A DNA stretch of 64,000 nt from Lachnospiraceae bacterium UBA7143 (GTDB taxonomy: Bacteria; Bacillota; Clostridia; Lachnospirales; Lachnospiraceae). The stretch is taken from contig DKWV01000053.1 in NCBI GenBank assembly GCA_002491905.1, forward strand, positions 69,953 through 133,952. The letters are read 5' to 3'. A program made the translations under genes and the position numbers. Numbering within the stretch: position 1 is the first letter of the stretch; the number at the start of each line of letters is the position of its first letter. This document shows positions 17,598-26,887 of this stretch, in pieces. The notes under the pieces were generated by a model, which was given only the letters and a program-made list of their open reading frames with translations, was not told the origin of the DNA and searched no databases.

Positions 17598-18270
17598 TCC
17601 CTCCCAAATCAGTCAAAATTCCATCCGCCACCCGCATGACCCGGTCTACCGAGGTAATCAGATTCGGATTGTGCGTAATCATTAATATGGTCTGTTGATA
17701 CTGTCTGGACGCCTTCGTGAGAAGTTCCATCACTTCCCTGCTGTTCTTTCTGTCAAGATTCCCGGTGGGCTCGTCCGCCAGTATCAGTTTCGGCCTTGTA
17801 ATTAACGCCCGGCCGATCGCCACACGCTGCTGTTGCCCGCCGGAAAGCTGCCCCGGCAGATGCCCGCGCCTCTCCTGCAGTCCCAGTACCTCCAGAAGCT
17901 CATCCACCTGACGGGAATCCGGCTTCTTATAATCCAATAAAAGCGGGAAAATAATATTCTGTTCCACATTGAGTTCCGGGATTAGATGAAATGCCTGAAA
18001 GATGAAGCCGATGTTGCGGCGTCTGAAAATCGTGCGCTCCTCCTCCCCCATGGCGAACAGGTTCTGTCCGTCCAAAAGAATCCTGCCGTCTGTAGGTTCA
18101 TCCAGTGCGCCAATACAGTTTAAAAGGGTGCTTTTGCCGGAACCGGACTCTCCGATTACCGCCGCAAACTCCCCTTTTTGAAGTGAAAAAGAGACATGCT
18201 TTAACGCCTCCACTTTCGCCTCGCCCTTTCCGTAAGTTTTACACAAATCCTGTACTTCCATGATTACCAT
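17575..18270 (-). CDS. ABC transporter ATPase, MacB/LolD type
   Basis: 231 residues with Walker A (GESGSGKST), Q-loop, ABC signature (LSGGQQQRVAIGRAL), Walker B (LILADEPTGNLD) and H-loop (MITHN). It powers the adjoining FtsX permease. The chosen start (ATG 18270) lies 13 nt from AGGAG, a little long; an internal ATG three codons later is possible. Stop overlaps the permease start. Confidence 0.93.
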   Translation of the reverse strand: MVIMEVQDLCKTYGKGEAKVEALKHVSFSLQKGEFAAVIGESGSGKSTLLNCIGALDEPTDGRILLDGQNLFAMGEEERTIFRRRNIGFIFQAFHLIPELNVEQNIIFPLLLDYKKPDSRQVDELLEVLGLQERRGHLPGQLSGGQQQRVAIGRALITRPKLILADEPTGNLDRKNSREVMELLTKASRQYQQTILMITHNPNLITSVDRVMRVADGILTDLGGNVNEKLS

Positions 18271-18401
18271 TGTATTGCCAATTCTCCTTTCCAAAGCAGC
18301 TTGCCGCTGTAAAGCGTACCGGAAATCCCAACTTTCCGCCAGCGCTCCAAGCCTTTATGGCAAGGATAGCAAAACCAGCTTACAATCCCATGAATGCAAC
18401 C

Positions 18402-19631
18402 TTACGAATCAGTAAGAAAAGAAATAGTGAAAACAGCGCCCTGTCCCGGCGTGCTGCTCACCGAGAGGATGCCGTCCTGTCCTTCCACAATGGATTTGGC
18501 GAGGGACAGTCCCAGCCCGATTCCCTGTCTGCCGCCATCCCTTTTGCTGCGGTAAAACCGTTTGAACACATGCGGCAGGTCTTCCGTAGCGATACCGCAT
18601 CCGTCATCTGCCACCGACAGCCGGAACATGGCCGGGGATTTTTCCCATGAAACGGTAACCGTACCGTCCTCCCCGGTATGATCCAGCGCATTCTTAATCA
18701 GATTGGCAACCGCTTCCCTTGTCCATTCTCTGTCGCAGAAAAGGGGCAGCGCCGGATCGCCCTCCGTCACAAGCCGCTTTCCCTCCTCCTGCGCCCTTAC
18801 AGATAAATCCTCCACCGCGCTATCGACCAGTTCGACGGCGGACTGCCATTCCCTATGAAAGACGATACTTCCCGCATCAATACGGCTGACTTTGAGAATC
18901 GTCTGCACAAGCCGCTCCATCCGGCCCAGCGACTGCATGGCCTTTTCGGAAAACCGCTCCACCGTCTCCTTGCGATCCGGCTCCTCCGCTATGATTTCCG
19001 TGTACATACGAAGAGCCGCCAACGGAGTTTTCAGTTGGTGGGAAATATCAGAAATCGTATCTCTCAAAAAAGCCTTCATCTGCTGTTCTTTCCCGCCCTG
19101 CGCCCGCAGCGACACCGCCAACTCCTCCACCGCCGCAAACAGCTGGTAAATGCTCCCCGTCTCATTCTGCGGCAGATGGCCCTCGAAATTCCCATCAGAA
19201 AATTGCGTGATAATGCTTTCGGCCTGTCGATACAGTTTTTCCCGTTTTAACAAAAACCGAACCGTCACAGCCGTCAGAGTAACTGCTAAAATGACCGTCA
19301 TGCCCGTTGCTATCTTCGCAAACAGGCGCACTGACCTGTCCACAGCCGGAAATAGCCTGAAAGAAGCGGTATCCGTATGCCCCATCTGCCACATCAGCGC
19401 GGTTCCCTCCTCGGTAGATTCCGCGCTTCTGATGGCATCTGCAATCAAAACCTTGGAAACGCCCTGCTTCATCAGCGAGGAAACCATGGTCTGCTCCCGT
19501 TCAAAAAGGATATGCTGTGTCTCTTTTCCATGGACCCATGAAAGAAAAAGAGCCAGCATGACAAACACCCCCGTCATGCAAAGCAGACAGGTAAAATAAT
19601 ATCGTACGCTTTTCTCCTGCATCATATCCAT
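18402..19631 (-). CDS. Sensor histidine kinase
   Basis: 409 residues. Two membrane helices (~12-32 and ~100-122) enclose a short extracellular loop; then a HAMP-like linker, a HisKA box (SDISHQLKTPLAALRMY) with the phosphorylated histidine, and a complete ATPase domain (N box NLIKNALDH, G1 DDGCGI, G2 GIGLGLSL). It phosphorylates the OmpR-type regulator encoded two genes upstream. Short extracellular loop suggests sensing at or in the membrane, or through the ABC transporter next door. Confidence 0.93.
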   Translation of the reverse strand: MDMMQEKSVRYYFTCLLCMTGVFVMLALFLSWVHGKETQHILFEREQTMVSSLMKQGVSKVLIADAIRSAESTEEGTALMWQMGHTDTASFRLFPAVDRSVRLFAKIATGMTVILAVTLTAVTVRFLLKREKLYRQAESIITQFSDGNFEGHLPQNETGSIYQLFAAVEELAVSLRAQGGKEQQMKAFLRDTISDISHQLKTPLAALRMYTEIIAEEPDRKETVERFSEKAMQSLGRMERLVQTILKVSRIDAGSIVFHREWQSAVELVDSAVEDLSVRAQEEGKRLVTEGDPALPLFCDREWTREAVANLIKNALDHTGEDGTVTVSWEKSPAMFRLSVADDGCGIATEDLPHVFKRFYRSKRDGGRQGIGLGLSLAKSIVEGQDGILSVSSTPGQGAVFTISFLTDS

Positions 19632-19632
19632 A

Positions 19633-19839
19633 TCAATTCACCTTATGAAAAAATACTGTATGCTCTTTCATGGATATTTTTCCAACCTGCCAGCCATACT
19701 CTGTGAGTTCCTTTTTATATTTTAAAAAAGAATGGTCAATCGGTATCCCCGCGATCCGTTGTATTTCTTTAAAAGTCAATGAAAAAGATTCTTTTCCATT
19801 TTTTTGCACATGATCCCACAAAGCGTCATATTTACTCAT
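19633..19839 (-). CDS. Small conserved-looking protein between regulator and kinase
   Basis: 68 residues, no membrane segment (SKYDALWDHVQKNGKES.., KYKKELTEYGWQVGKIS). It overlaps the end of the regulator gene by 8 bp and lies 1 bp before the kinase gene, so it is translated as part of the operon. The fold resembles small winged-helix-like proteins, but I cannot name the family. Function unknown. Confidence 0.65.
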   Translation of the reverse strand: MSKYDALWDHVQKNGKESFSLTFKEIQRIAGIPIDHSFLKYKKELTEYGWQVGKISMKEHTVFFHKVN

Positions 19840-20530
19840 TTTCTTTCCTCCATTTGTACCCGAATCCCCGCACCGTCAGCAGATGTTTGGGATTGGAAGG
19901 GTCTTCCTCGATTTTCTCCCGCAGCCTGCGGATATAGACGGACAGCGTATTGTCATCCACGAAATTACCGCAGCCGTCCCACAGCGCATCCAGAATGGTA
20001 TTTCTAAGAACCGTCTGCCCCTCATTCCGAACAAGCAGGCAGAGCAGACGGTACTCCGCGCCAGTCAGACCAAGTGGCTCATTGTTTAAAAATGCACCTC
20101 CTCCAAGCAGATCGATGGATAATGCCCCGGAAGAAAGCGTCTTCGTCCCGCCCGCCTCACCGATCCCGCTCCGCCGCAGCAGCACACGGATTCTAGCGCA
20201 CAATTCCCCAAGCTTAAAAGGCTTAGTGATATAATCGTCTGCCCCACTGTCCAGTCCCCGGATCACATTGACCTCCTCATCCATCGCGGTCAGGAAAATA
20301 ATAGGCACCTGATTGCCCCGCTCCCGCACGAAACGGCACACATCCATACCATTCCCGTCAGGCAGGGTGACGTCCAACAGCAGAAGGCTGTAGTCCCCCG
20401 TTTCCAGACAGGCATGCGCCTTCTGAACCGTCTGTGCCACGTCTACGACATACCCTTCCCTGCCCAGTGAATACGTCAGCCCGTCAATTAAATCCGCATC
20501 GTCTTCCAGTAAAAGTATGGTGTGCTCCAC
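19832..20530 (-). CDS. OmpR/PhoB-family response regulator
   Basis: 232 residues with a GTG start behind AAAAGGAGAG. Receiver domain (acidic pair EDD at ~9-11, phospho-aspartate in LLLLDVTLPDGNG near 52, lysine in FKLGE near 103) and a C-terminal winged helix (LTGAEYRLLCLLVRN..VDDNTLSVYIRRLREKI). It heads the operon regulator - small protein - kinase and probably controls the ABC exporter genes that follow. Confidence 0.94.
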   Translation of the reverse strand: MEHTILLLEDDADLIDGLTYSLGREGYVVDVAQTVQKAHACLETGDYSLLLLDVTLPDGNGMDVCRFVRERGNQVPIIFLTAMDEEVNVIRGLDSGADDYITKPFKLGELCARIRVLLRRSGIGEAGGTKTLSSGALSIDLLGGGAFLNNEPLGLTGAEYRLLCLLVRNEGQTVLRNTILDALWDGCGNFVDDNTLSVYIRRLREKIEEDPSNPKHLLTVRGFGYKWRKENE

Positions 20531-20633
20531 AGCCGCTCTCTCCTTTTTTATGATTCCGTCACCCTTTCATATTGCTCCCAAACATATCCCCTTGTCAATC
20601 GCCGCAGTTTCTTATTTCCCAAAACTTAAGATA

Positions 20634-20670
20634 ACAGGAGAGCGCCCGTTAAATCCGGCAGCTCTCCTGT
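20634..20670 (-). terminator. Hairpin downstream of the coiled-coil protein gene
   Basis: Arms ACAGGAGAG and CTCTCCTGT around a 19-nt loop, 30 bp after the stop on the minus strand. Confidence 0.6.
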
Positions 20671-20699
20671 CCCGTACAAGATGGCACTGTCATTCACAC

Positions 20700-21167
20700 T
20701 TACTTGTCCGTAAATGTACTGTGCTGTCTCCTGTATGTGTCGTTGTCCTTCTGGTCCAGCTCCCGCTCTACCTGCGCCAGTTTACTCTCCAGCTCCTTGG
20801 TTTTCTTTTCATCCCCGGAAACTGTTTTAAGCTGCTGCTCCAGCTGTTTCTTCCTCTCCTTCAATTCACGGATTTCCCGGTCAACCTTATCCGTATTTCC
20901 GACGCACTTCTCCTCGGTCTTTTTCGGATCATTAAAATAAACCTTTTTATTGCCGTTTTCGTCCTGCCCCACACGGTACAGGCCGTTCGGTTTCTCACCC
21001 GTCTTTTCGCTGCTGATGTACTCGTCATGCTGCACAGGCTTCCGTTCCGATGCCTTCTCTTCGCTGCGTAGGTTTTCGGCTTTCTTAATTTCCTCCCGCT
21101 CCGCCTGCAGTCGATCCGCATAATCGGTCTTGTAGGTACTGTTGTTCACACTGATTTCCATTGCCAT
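20700..21167 (-). CDS. Charged coiled-coil protein of unknown function
   Basis: 155 residues from the ATG at 21167, which has AGGAGG 6 nt upstream. After a short N-terminus (MAMEISVNNSTYKTDYADRLQ) the sequence is very rich in Lys and Glu, with a heptad-like coiled coil at ~95-145. No signal peptide or catalytic motif. It stands alone with its own terminator. Similar small proteins in Lachnospiraceae are unannotated; no function is offered. Confidence 0.7.
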   Translation of the reverse strand: MAMEISVNNSTYKTDYADRLQAEREEIKKAENLRSEEKASERKPVQHDEYISSEKTGEKPNGLYRVGQDENGNKKVYFNDPKKTEEKCVGNTDKVDREIRELKERKKQLEQQLKTVSGDEKKTKELESKLAQVERELDQKDNDTYRRQHSTFTDK

Positions 21168-21290
21168 ATGCTCATCCTCCTGTTTCCCCGCAGAATGTCT
21201 GCAGAAATTCAAATTTTCTCGGAGAATGCCGGTTTCAGGCATTCTCATAAATTCTTTTACTCTATTCATTTCGGCATTCAAAATAGGGAT

Positions 21291-22610
21291 TTAACCGATT
21301 TGTTGCGGGATGCTTTCTGCATGCCGTGGAATGACAAGCAGCACGCTTAAGATAAAGGATCCGTCCTGTGTTTTTACGCTCATTGCCCCCTGGTATTTTT
21401 CCGCCACCGCCTTAATATTTGACAGGCCCGTCCCCCTCTCGGCAGTTCCTTTTCCCCGAAAACCATTCTCTACTTCCAATAAAATAAAATCACCCTGGAT
21501 ACGTCCCGACACACGGATATACTTTCCCTCACTGCCGTTTATATCCCTGCAGGCACGGATGGCATTGTCCAGTGCATTTGACAGGATAATACAGAAATCG
21601 ATATCTCGTACCGGGCAGGGATAGGGCAGGCGCAGGGAACACTCGACGTCAATCCCCATGCTTTTTGCAATCCCTAATTTATTTCCCACCAGAATATCCG
21701 CCACTGGGTTGCCTGTGCTGCACGGAAAGGAAAGCTCCTCCGCCATATCAGCCATATCGCCGATATAGACAAGCGCCTCTTTCGGTTTCTCATTCTGCAA
21801 AAGCTCCTTCACCACCGTGATATGATTTTTAATATCGTGCCGGAAAGATTTTGTCTTTTCATAACGTGCCCGCGCCTCCTCCACATACTGGTTCAGGGAT
21901 GCCTCCTCCTGCTCCAGCAATGACAGCTCCATACGCAAGCGAAAATTCTGGAGCAGTTTTTTGTACGCAAACATCAGGCAGAACAGACTTGCCATGCCGA
22001 AAAGCTGTATCACCAGCATATGATAATGATTGACCGATATGCCGCTGCCTCCGGCATTTTTGAGCACAATATTTCCATAAAGGATAGAACTGATATATTC
22101 ATCCATGAAGAAAATCATTAAAATCGGAATCAAAATTATAAAAAGATATTGTTTCTCTACCGTTTCATAATAGGAAAAATAGCGATACGCCGTGCGATAG
22201 CAAAAGACAGCCAGCACCAATGACATGCTTCCCATCAAAATGGATATCACGGCAGCAGCGTTCCGATGCACAAGATCTGCCCACGGCTGCAGAATGCCCG
22301 ACACAGAATTGACAATCCCCAAACTGAGCTCCGTAATCTCCACGGTCAGCGCCGCATATAAAATAACCGATTCCCAACCGGCGCGGCATATCACAAGCCC
22401 AGCCGCTATAAGAAACAGCGTGTACACCAGATATGCATCGATACTCCCCGCAGGCGCCACATGCACCAAAACAACGCCAAGTGCCGCAAACAGCGGATAG
22501 GAATACCGTTTCCCTTTCTTTTTCAAGAATTTGCCAAAAAAATAGAAGCCCATGAGCATCTGGATACTACTTACGATATATCTGTTAAAAAAAACGATAT
22601 AAGCCTCCAT
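21291..22610 (-). CDS. GHKL-domain sensor kinase (AgrC/LytS-like)
   Basis: 439 residues with six predicted membrane helices in the first ~220, a short coiled coil, and a cytoplasmic kinase of the HPK10 type: phospho-acceptor box SFRHDIKNHITVVKELL, N box NALDNAIRAC and a GTGLSNIK glycine box. Such kinases sense peptides in quorum circuits and signal to LytTR regulators. Its regulator gene lies directly upstream with 1 bp between. No agrB/agrD-like peptide gene is visible nearby. Confidence 0.9.
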   Translation of the reverse strand: MEAYIVFFNRYIVSSIQMLMGFYFFGKFLKKKGKRYSYPLFAALGVVLVHVAPAGSIDAYLVYTLFLIAAGLVICRAGWESVILYAALTVEITELSLGIVNSVSGILQPWADLVHRNAAAVISILMGSMSLVLAVFCYRTAYRYFSYYETVEKQYLFIILIPILMIFFMDEYISSILYGNIVLKNAGGSGISVNHYHMLVIQLFGMASLFCLMFAYKKLLQNFRLRMELSLLEQEEASLNQYVEEARARYEKTKSFRHDIKNHITVVKELLQNEKPKEALVYIGDMADMAEELSFPCSTGNPVADILVGNKLGIAKSMGIDVECSLRLPYPCPVRDIDFCIILSNALDNAIRACRDINGSEGKYIRVSGRIQGDFILLEVENGFRGKGTAERGTGLSNIKAVAEKYQGAMSVKTQDGSFILSVLLVIPRHAESIPQQIG

Positions 22611-22611
22611 C

Positions 22612-23322
22612 TCACAATCTCCATTCCTTCATATACTGCAGAACCACCTCGGAAAACGCCTTGCCGCGCAGTCGTGAAATGGGGATTTCTTTTCCATTCT
22701 CCATATATGCCACGCCGTTTTTGTAACTTTTCAGATATTTCAGATTAATCAGATAGCTCCTGTGGCAGCGAAAAAAGCGGCTGTCCAGCCTGGCTTCCAG
22801 ATTTTCAATCCTGTCATAAAAATCCACCACATCCGCGGACGCCAGATGCAGATACACCTTCCTGTCGATAATCTCACAAAAGACAATTTCGTCAAAGGAA
22901 ATGATACTCCTTTCATACCCCTTTTGCACAAGCAGCTTTTCCTCATTGACATTTTTCATGGAAGCAAACAGTCGCTCCATCGTTCTTTTAAACTTCTTCT
23001 CCTCAATCGGTTTCACCAGATAATCGTACGCCTGCACTTCAAAAGACTGGAACACCATCTCTTCTAAAATGGTTATAAAGATGATATATCCCCCAAAGTT
23101 TCGGCTGCGCAGTTCTTTCGCAGCCTCCATGCCATCCATCCCGTTCATCTGAATATCGAGAAAAAGAATGTCTATGCTCTTGTCGTATTTTAATAAATCC
23201 TCTCCGTTGGAAAAGCAGACAACGGATGCCTCCGTATTTTTTCCGCGAAAAAATTCGGACACCAGTTTTTTTATTTGATCCGTTAAATATTTCTCGTCGT
23301 CGCAGACCGCAACCGTAATCAT
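22612..23322 (-). CDS. LytTR-family response regulator
   Basis: 236 residues. Receiver domain (CDDEK, LFLDIQMNGMDG, and YLVKP) and a C-terminal LytTR DNA-binding domain (IISFDEIVFCEIIDRKVYLHL.., FFRCHRSYLINL.., ISRLRGKAF). GGAGGCGG precedes the ATG. First gene of a two-gene system with the GHKL kinase. Such regulators bind pairs of direct repeats upstream of bacteriocin, adhesion or quorum genes; targets here are unknown. Confidence 0.93.
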   Translation of the reverse strand: MITVAVCDDEKYLTDQIKKLVSEFFRGKNTEASVVCFSNGEDLLKYDKSIDILFLDIQMNGMDGMEAAKELRSRNFGGYIIFITILEEMVFQSFEVQAYDYLVKPIEEKKFKRTMERLFASMKNVNEEKLLVQKGYERSIISFDEIVFCEIIDRKVYLHLASADVVDFYDRIENLEARLDSRFFRCHRSYLINLKYLKSYKNGVAYMENGKEIPISRLRGKAFSEVVLQYMKEWRL

Positions 23323-23441
23323 CCGACCGCCTCCTTAAAGCTGGTATTATATCATGTTCTTTCAGGGGAGACAATATAAGTGCGGTGGAATGTGGCGGAG
23401 GTGATGTGAAATGTTGATGTTGTGCAAAAGATCCCCACAAG

Positions 23442-23479
23442 TAAGGGGCAGAGCCCCAAAATTCGGCATCTGCCCCTTA
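23442..23479. terminator. Hairpin downstream of the RelE/YefM pair
   Basis: Arms TAAGGGGCAGA and TCTGCCCCTTA, 11-bp stem, between the toxin gene stop and the LytTR promoter. Confidence 0.65.
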
Positions 23480-23528
23480 TATAACTAAATTATATCAATA
23501 TATACAAGTCTGGCATATTCATTCTAAT

Positions 23529-23825
23529 TTAAAATATCTTGGTAATATCCTGATACCGATTCACCACCCGGTAAATTTCAACATATTCATTCCCTATCTT
23601 ATACAGCACAACATAATTCCCACAAATCACATATTTATAATCTGTCCGAAAGCTGACCCTCTGTGCAAGATCAGCTCCCATATATGGGAATTGCTGTATA
23701 TTCTCAATTCGAGCATATATCTCCTGGATGGTCTTTACTGCCATTTCTTCATTATCTTCAGCAATATACTCTTTAATACTCTTCAAGTCCTCCGCCACAA
23801 TAGGATTAATCCGCAATTTCATCAT
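23529..23825 (-). CDS. RelE/ParE-superfamily toxin
   Basis: 98 residues with the RelE fold pattern (LRINPIVAEDLKSIKEYI.., FRTDYKYVICGNYVVLYKIGNEYVEIYRVVNRYQD). Members either cut ribosome-bound mRNA or poison gyrase; the short sequence does not decide between the two. It lies 3 bp downstream of a YefM/Phd-type antitoxin gene, the standard order of a type II module. Confidence 0.9.
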   Translation of the reverse strand: MMKLRINPIVAEDLKSIKEYIAEDNEEMAVKTIQEIYARIENIQQFPYMGADLAQRVSFRTDYKYVICGNYVVLYKIGNEYVEIYRVVNRYQDITKIF

Positions 23826-23828
23826 AGG

Positions 23829-24077
23829 CTATACCCCGACAGATCTTTTCAATTCATCCAGACTCATCCATGCGCTCTCGTCTTTCACTGCATCCTCTGC
23901 TTCCCTCAGCTTCATCAACAGCTTTTTCTCCGCCTTCTCCCGCTCATAGTCCTCGATATCCATAACCACAAACTTACCTCTGCCGTTTTTGGTCAAAAAC
24001 ACAGGTTCTCCAATCTGACAGTTTTTGAGTACCTCATTATAGTTTCTTAAATCTGATACAGGTAATATATTTGGCAT
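23829..24077 (-). CDS. Phd/YefM-family antitoxin
   Basis: 82 residues from the ATG at 24077 (AGGAAG 8 nt upstream). The N-terminus (NILPVSDLRNYNEVLKNC.. GEPVFLTKNGRGKFVVMDIEDYE) is the DNA-binding Phd/YefM fold; the C-terminal helix would wrap the toxin. It autoregulates the operon. First gene of the pair. Confidence 0.9.
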   Translation of the reverse strand: MPNILPVSDLRNYNEVLKNCQIGEPVFLTKNGRGKFVVMDIEDYEREKAEKKLLMKLREAEDAVKDESAWMSLDELKRSVGV

Positions 24078-24182
24078 CAAATCATCTTCCTTTCCCAACT
24101 AAATATCTTTCTTTCACTTACAGCTATATTATACCCATTATCGCTGTAAGATTCAACGTAAAATTTTACAGCAGCGTTTTAT

Positions 24183-24727
24183 TCAATTTATCTCCCTCCA
24201 ATGCTGCAGATGAATACCAATATGTCCTATCCCCAAAATAGCGCTTGCCAACAGCATCCATATGACTTTTCCATAGATACCAAGCAGAAAAAAGGCGGCT
24301 ACAGGCAGCGTGGCCCCAGCCACCGGAATGCCGAAAAGGCTGCTGTAAAAATCAGTTAATCTGCGCTCGCTCCTAAAGTACCGCACCCACCAGATTTCAT
24401 ACATGACCATCAGGACAAATGCCGCCACAAGCCACCACGACCAATTTGACCACCCCTGCAAATTGAAATCAGAAAAAAATAAGAGCGCAGCAGGTAGCCA
24501 ACGCTTCCCCTGCCCGCTCCAACGCCACCAAAAACCTGTTTTCCTGTTCCGCGCTGTAACCCTGCGGCTGTTTTTTTGTCCATAACAGATTCGGGACCAT
24601 CAGCATAATCAAAAATAGCAGTCCTACATAGGAAAATCCAAAATGTCCAAGCACGCCGTCTATTCTCCCCGTTTAATAATTCTTTCTCGCACCATTCCAG
24701 ATAGGTGTGGTACGTTTTCCAATTCAT
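24183..24727 (-). pseudogene. Membrane protein gene broken by two frameshifts
   Basis: Three minus-strand pieces in different frames join into one ~180-residue membrane protein: MNWKTYHTYLEWCEKELLNGEN, then DGVLGHFGFSYVGLLFLIM.. to ..CCALIF, then SDFNLQGWSNWSWWLV.. to the end. One shift is an extra base near 24665, the other lies in an A7 tract (24473-24479 on the plus strand). Four hydrophobic segments. Two lesions make sequencing error less likely than real decay. Family not recognised. Confidence 0.65.
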
Positions 24728-24843
24728 TTTCTGGTCTATAAAAAAATACCCTTTACCCACTTGAAACTTTATCCGCATCACACTATAATAAACATGAAGA
24801 GGAGCAACCGCCCACAAAGTGGTTAACCTCCTTAGTTTGGCAA

Positions 24844-24879
24844 AAGCCTACCTCGATCGGTCAAGTACAAGGTAGGCTT
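24844..24879. terminator. Strong terminator of the small holin-like toxin gene
   Basis: Arms AAGCCTACC and GGTAGGCTT, 2 bp beyond the stop of the 31-codon gene, with T-rich sequence on both sides. In this toxin class the terminator is shared with the antisense antitoxin RNA. Confidence 0.7.
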
Positions 24880-24881
24880 AT

Positions 24882-24977
24882 TTATTTTTGCTTGATATTC
24901 CTATCTATGTAGGCAAGCAGTGCAATGAGGAACGAACCTCCCAAAAATAACAGGCTTAATATTTCGTATATATCCAT
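24882..24977 (-). CDS. 31-residue holin-like type I toxin
   Basis: Small reading frame with a very strong ribosome site (GGAGGTGG, 5 nt upstream of the ATG at 24977). The peptide reads MDIYEILSLLFLGGSFLIAL followed by LAYIDRNIKQK: one membrane helix and a positively charged tail, the pattern of the Gram-positive 'putative holin-like toxin' (TxpA/BsrG-like) family, membrane toxins silenced by an antisense RNA. The compact gene ends in a strong shared terminator. The antitoxin RNA should come from the opposite strand across the 3' end, but I cannot place its promoter. Confidence 0.75.
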   Translation of the reverse strand: MDIYEILSLLFLGGSFLIALLAYIDRNIKQK

Positions 24978-25300
24978 CACACCACCTCCCCTCTTCTTCA
25001 AGTATGGGAGGCTATCACCAGCTTTAGCTTGGCTAAACTTGTATTCGATTGCTTCTCATGTTGGTAATGTATCATAATTCATATGTCACGACAATCTAAT
25101 TCTCTCTGAAATCTTTCTAACCTGTGTTATATTTTAACCCATCTTATAAAAATACACTTTAACTGAATATCTCTTGTGTATTATGCAAAAGAGTTTGTAT
25201 ATTGCTCGTGTATTATATGTATATTGCTTGTATATTATCTCCTTCTGTTGTGCATAACCATTCCATTTTGCTGTATTCTCATACATTTCTAAAAAGAAAG
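24978..25300. other. AT-rich intergenic stretch with short direct repeats
   Basis: No gene seen. Near 25195-25238 a word of the form TGTATATTGCTYGTRTATTAT occurs twice in tandem, a possible regulator site. The part nearest the toxin gene should hold its promoter and leader. Confidence 0.4.
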
Positions 25301-25301
25301 G

Positions 25302-25340
25302 AATCCCGCACATACACCGATTTCGGCTATATGCGGGATT
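25302..25340 (-). terminator. Intrinsic terminator of gdhA
   Basis: Arms AATCCCGCA and TGCGGGATT; minus strand continues CCTTTCTTTTTAG after the stem. Confidence 0.75.
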
Positions 25341-25363
25341 TCCCTTTTCCGTATAATTATACC

Positions 25364-26710
25364 TTAAACAATCCCCTGTGCCTTCATGGCCTCAGCAACC
25401 TTCAAGAAGCCCGCGATATTTGCGCCGGCCACATAATCGCCTTCCTTGCCGTACTTCTTGGAAGCCTCGTCCAGATTATGGAAGATATTCACCATAATAC
25501 CCTGCAGTTTAGCATCTACCTCCTCAAACGTCCAGGAAAGTCTCTCGGAGTTCTGGCTCATCTCCAGTGCGGAAGTCGCCACGCCGCCCGCGTTTGAAGC
25601 CTTGCCCGGGCAGAACAGAACACCGTTCTTCTGCAGATATTCTGTCGCTTCCATAGTGGTAGGCATGTTTGCACCCTCTGCTACCGCAAAGCACCCGTTT
25701 GCCACAAGCATCTTCGCATCCTCCAAATCCAGTTCATTCTGGGTTGCGCAGGGAAGGGCGATATCGCACTTCACGCTCCATACGCCGTGCTCACCGTTCT
25801 TCTTCTCATGGTACTCTGCGTTAGGACGCTTTGCCGCATACTCCGTCAGACGGGCACGCTTCACTTCCTTCACTTCCTTCAAGGTCGCTACGTCGATACC
25901 GTCGGGATCATAAATCCAGCCCGTGGAATCGGAACAGGTCACAGGCTTGCCGCCAAGCTGCTGTGCCTTCTGAATCGCATAGATTGCCACATTGCCCGCG
26001 CCGGACACCGCGATCGTCTTGCCCTTGATGTCCTTGCCGTTGCACTTGAGCATCTCCTCGGTCAGATAAAGCAGACCATAGCCGGTCGCCTCTGTTCTCG
26101 CAAGGGAACCGCCGTAGGTGAGACCCTTACCGGTCAGCACGCCCTCATAAAGATTGCGGATTCTCTTATACTGGCCGAACATATAGCCGATCTCACGGCC
26201 ACCCACACCGATATCACCGGCGGGCACGTCAGTGTCTGCACCGATATGTTTGCAAAGCTCTGTCATAAAGCTCTGGCAGAACGCCATCACTTCCCTGTCG
26301 GATTTACCCTTGGGATCAAAATCGGAACCACCCTTGCCGCCGCCGATGGGCAGACCTGTCAGGGAATTCTTGAAAATCTGCTCAAAACCTAAAAATTTGA
26401 TAATACCCAGATTTACGGAAGGATGGAATCTTAACCCTCCCTTATAAGGGCCAATCGCGCTGTTAAACTGCACGCGGAATCCATTGTTAACCTGCACCTG
26501 CCCCTTGTCATCCACCCAAGGAACACGGAACTGCACGATTCTCTCCGGAACTGTCAGGCGCTCCAAAAGCGCATCCTTTCTGTATGCCTCCTCATCCGCT
26601 TCGATCACAACACGAAGGGACTCCAGTACCTCCTTCACCGCCTGATGGAACTCGGGCTGAGCGGGGTTCTTCGCTACAACTAACTCGTAAACCTCATCAA
26701 CATATGACAT
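25364..26710 (-). CDS. gdhA: NADP-type glutamate dehydrogenase
   Basis: 448 residues from the ATG at 26710 (AGGAGG upstream), the usual size of hexameric GDH. It aminates 2-oxoglutarate to glutamate with NAD(P)H, a main ammonia-assimilation route in gut Clostridia. Substrate-binding core GPYKGGLRFHPSV and GLPIGGGKGGSDFDPKGKSD with the catalytic lysine, then a Rossmann domain with VSGAGNVAIYA near 235. Monocistronic with its own terminator. Confidence 0.97.
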   Translation of the reverse strand: MSYVDEVYELVVAKNPAQPEFHQAVKEVLESLRVVIEADEEAYRKDALLERLTVPERIVQFRVPWVDDKGQVQVNNGFRVQFNSAIGPYKGGLRFHPSVNLGIIKFLGFEQIFKNSLTGLPIGGGKGGSDFDPKGKSDREVMAFCQSFMTELCKHIGADTDVPAGDIGVGGREIGYMFGQYKRIRNLYEGVLTGKGLTYGGSLARTEATGYGLLYLTEEMLKCNGKDIKGKTIAVSGAGNVAIYAIQKAQQLGGKPVTCSDSTGWIYDPDGIDVATLKEVKEVKRARLTEYAAKRPNAEYHEKKNGEHGVWSVKCDIALPCATQNELDLEDAKMLVANGCFAVAEGANMPTTMEATEYLQKNGVLFCPGKASNAGGVATSALEMSQNSERLSWTFEEVDAKLQGIMVNIFHNLDEASKKYGKEGDYVAGANIAGFLKVAEAMKAQGIV

Positions 26711-26887
26711 TGCCTTATGTCCTCCTTCTTGCTTGTATACATTACCACGTATCATTATAGTATGTCGAATGGAAATCCACAAGATAATTTAGCGAATTAA
26801 AGTGTAAAAATTTGCTCCTCATTTTTTAGATATATTGTACAATAATACTAAAATACTTGTATACAAGTTACTTCTCTTATTGCGATT

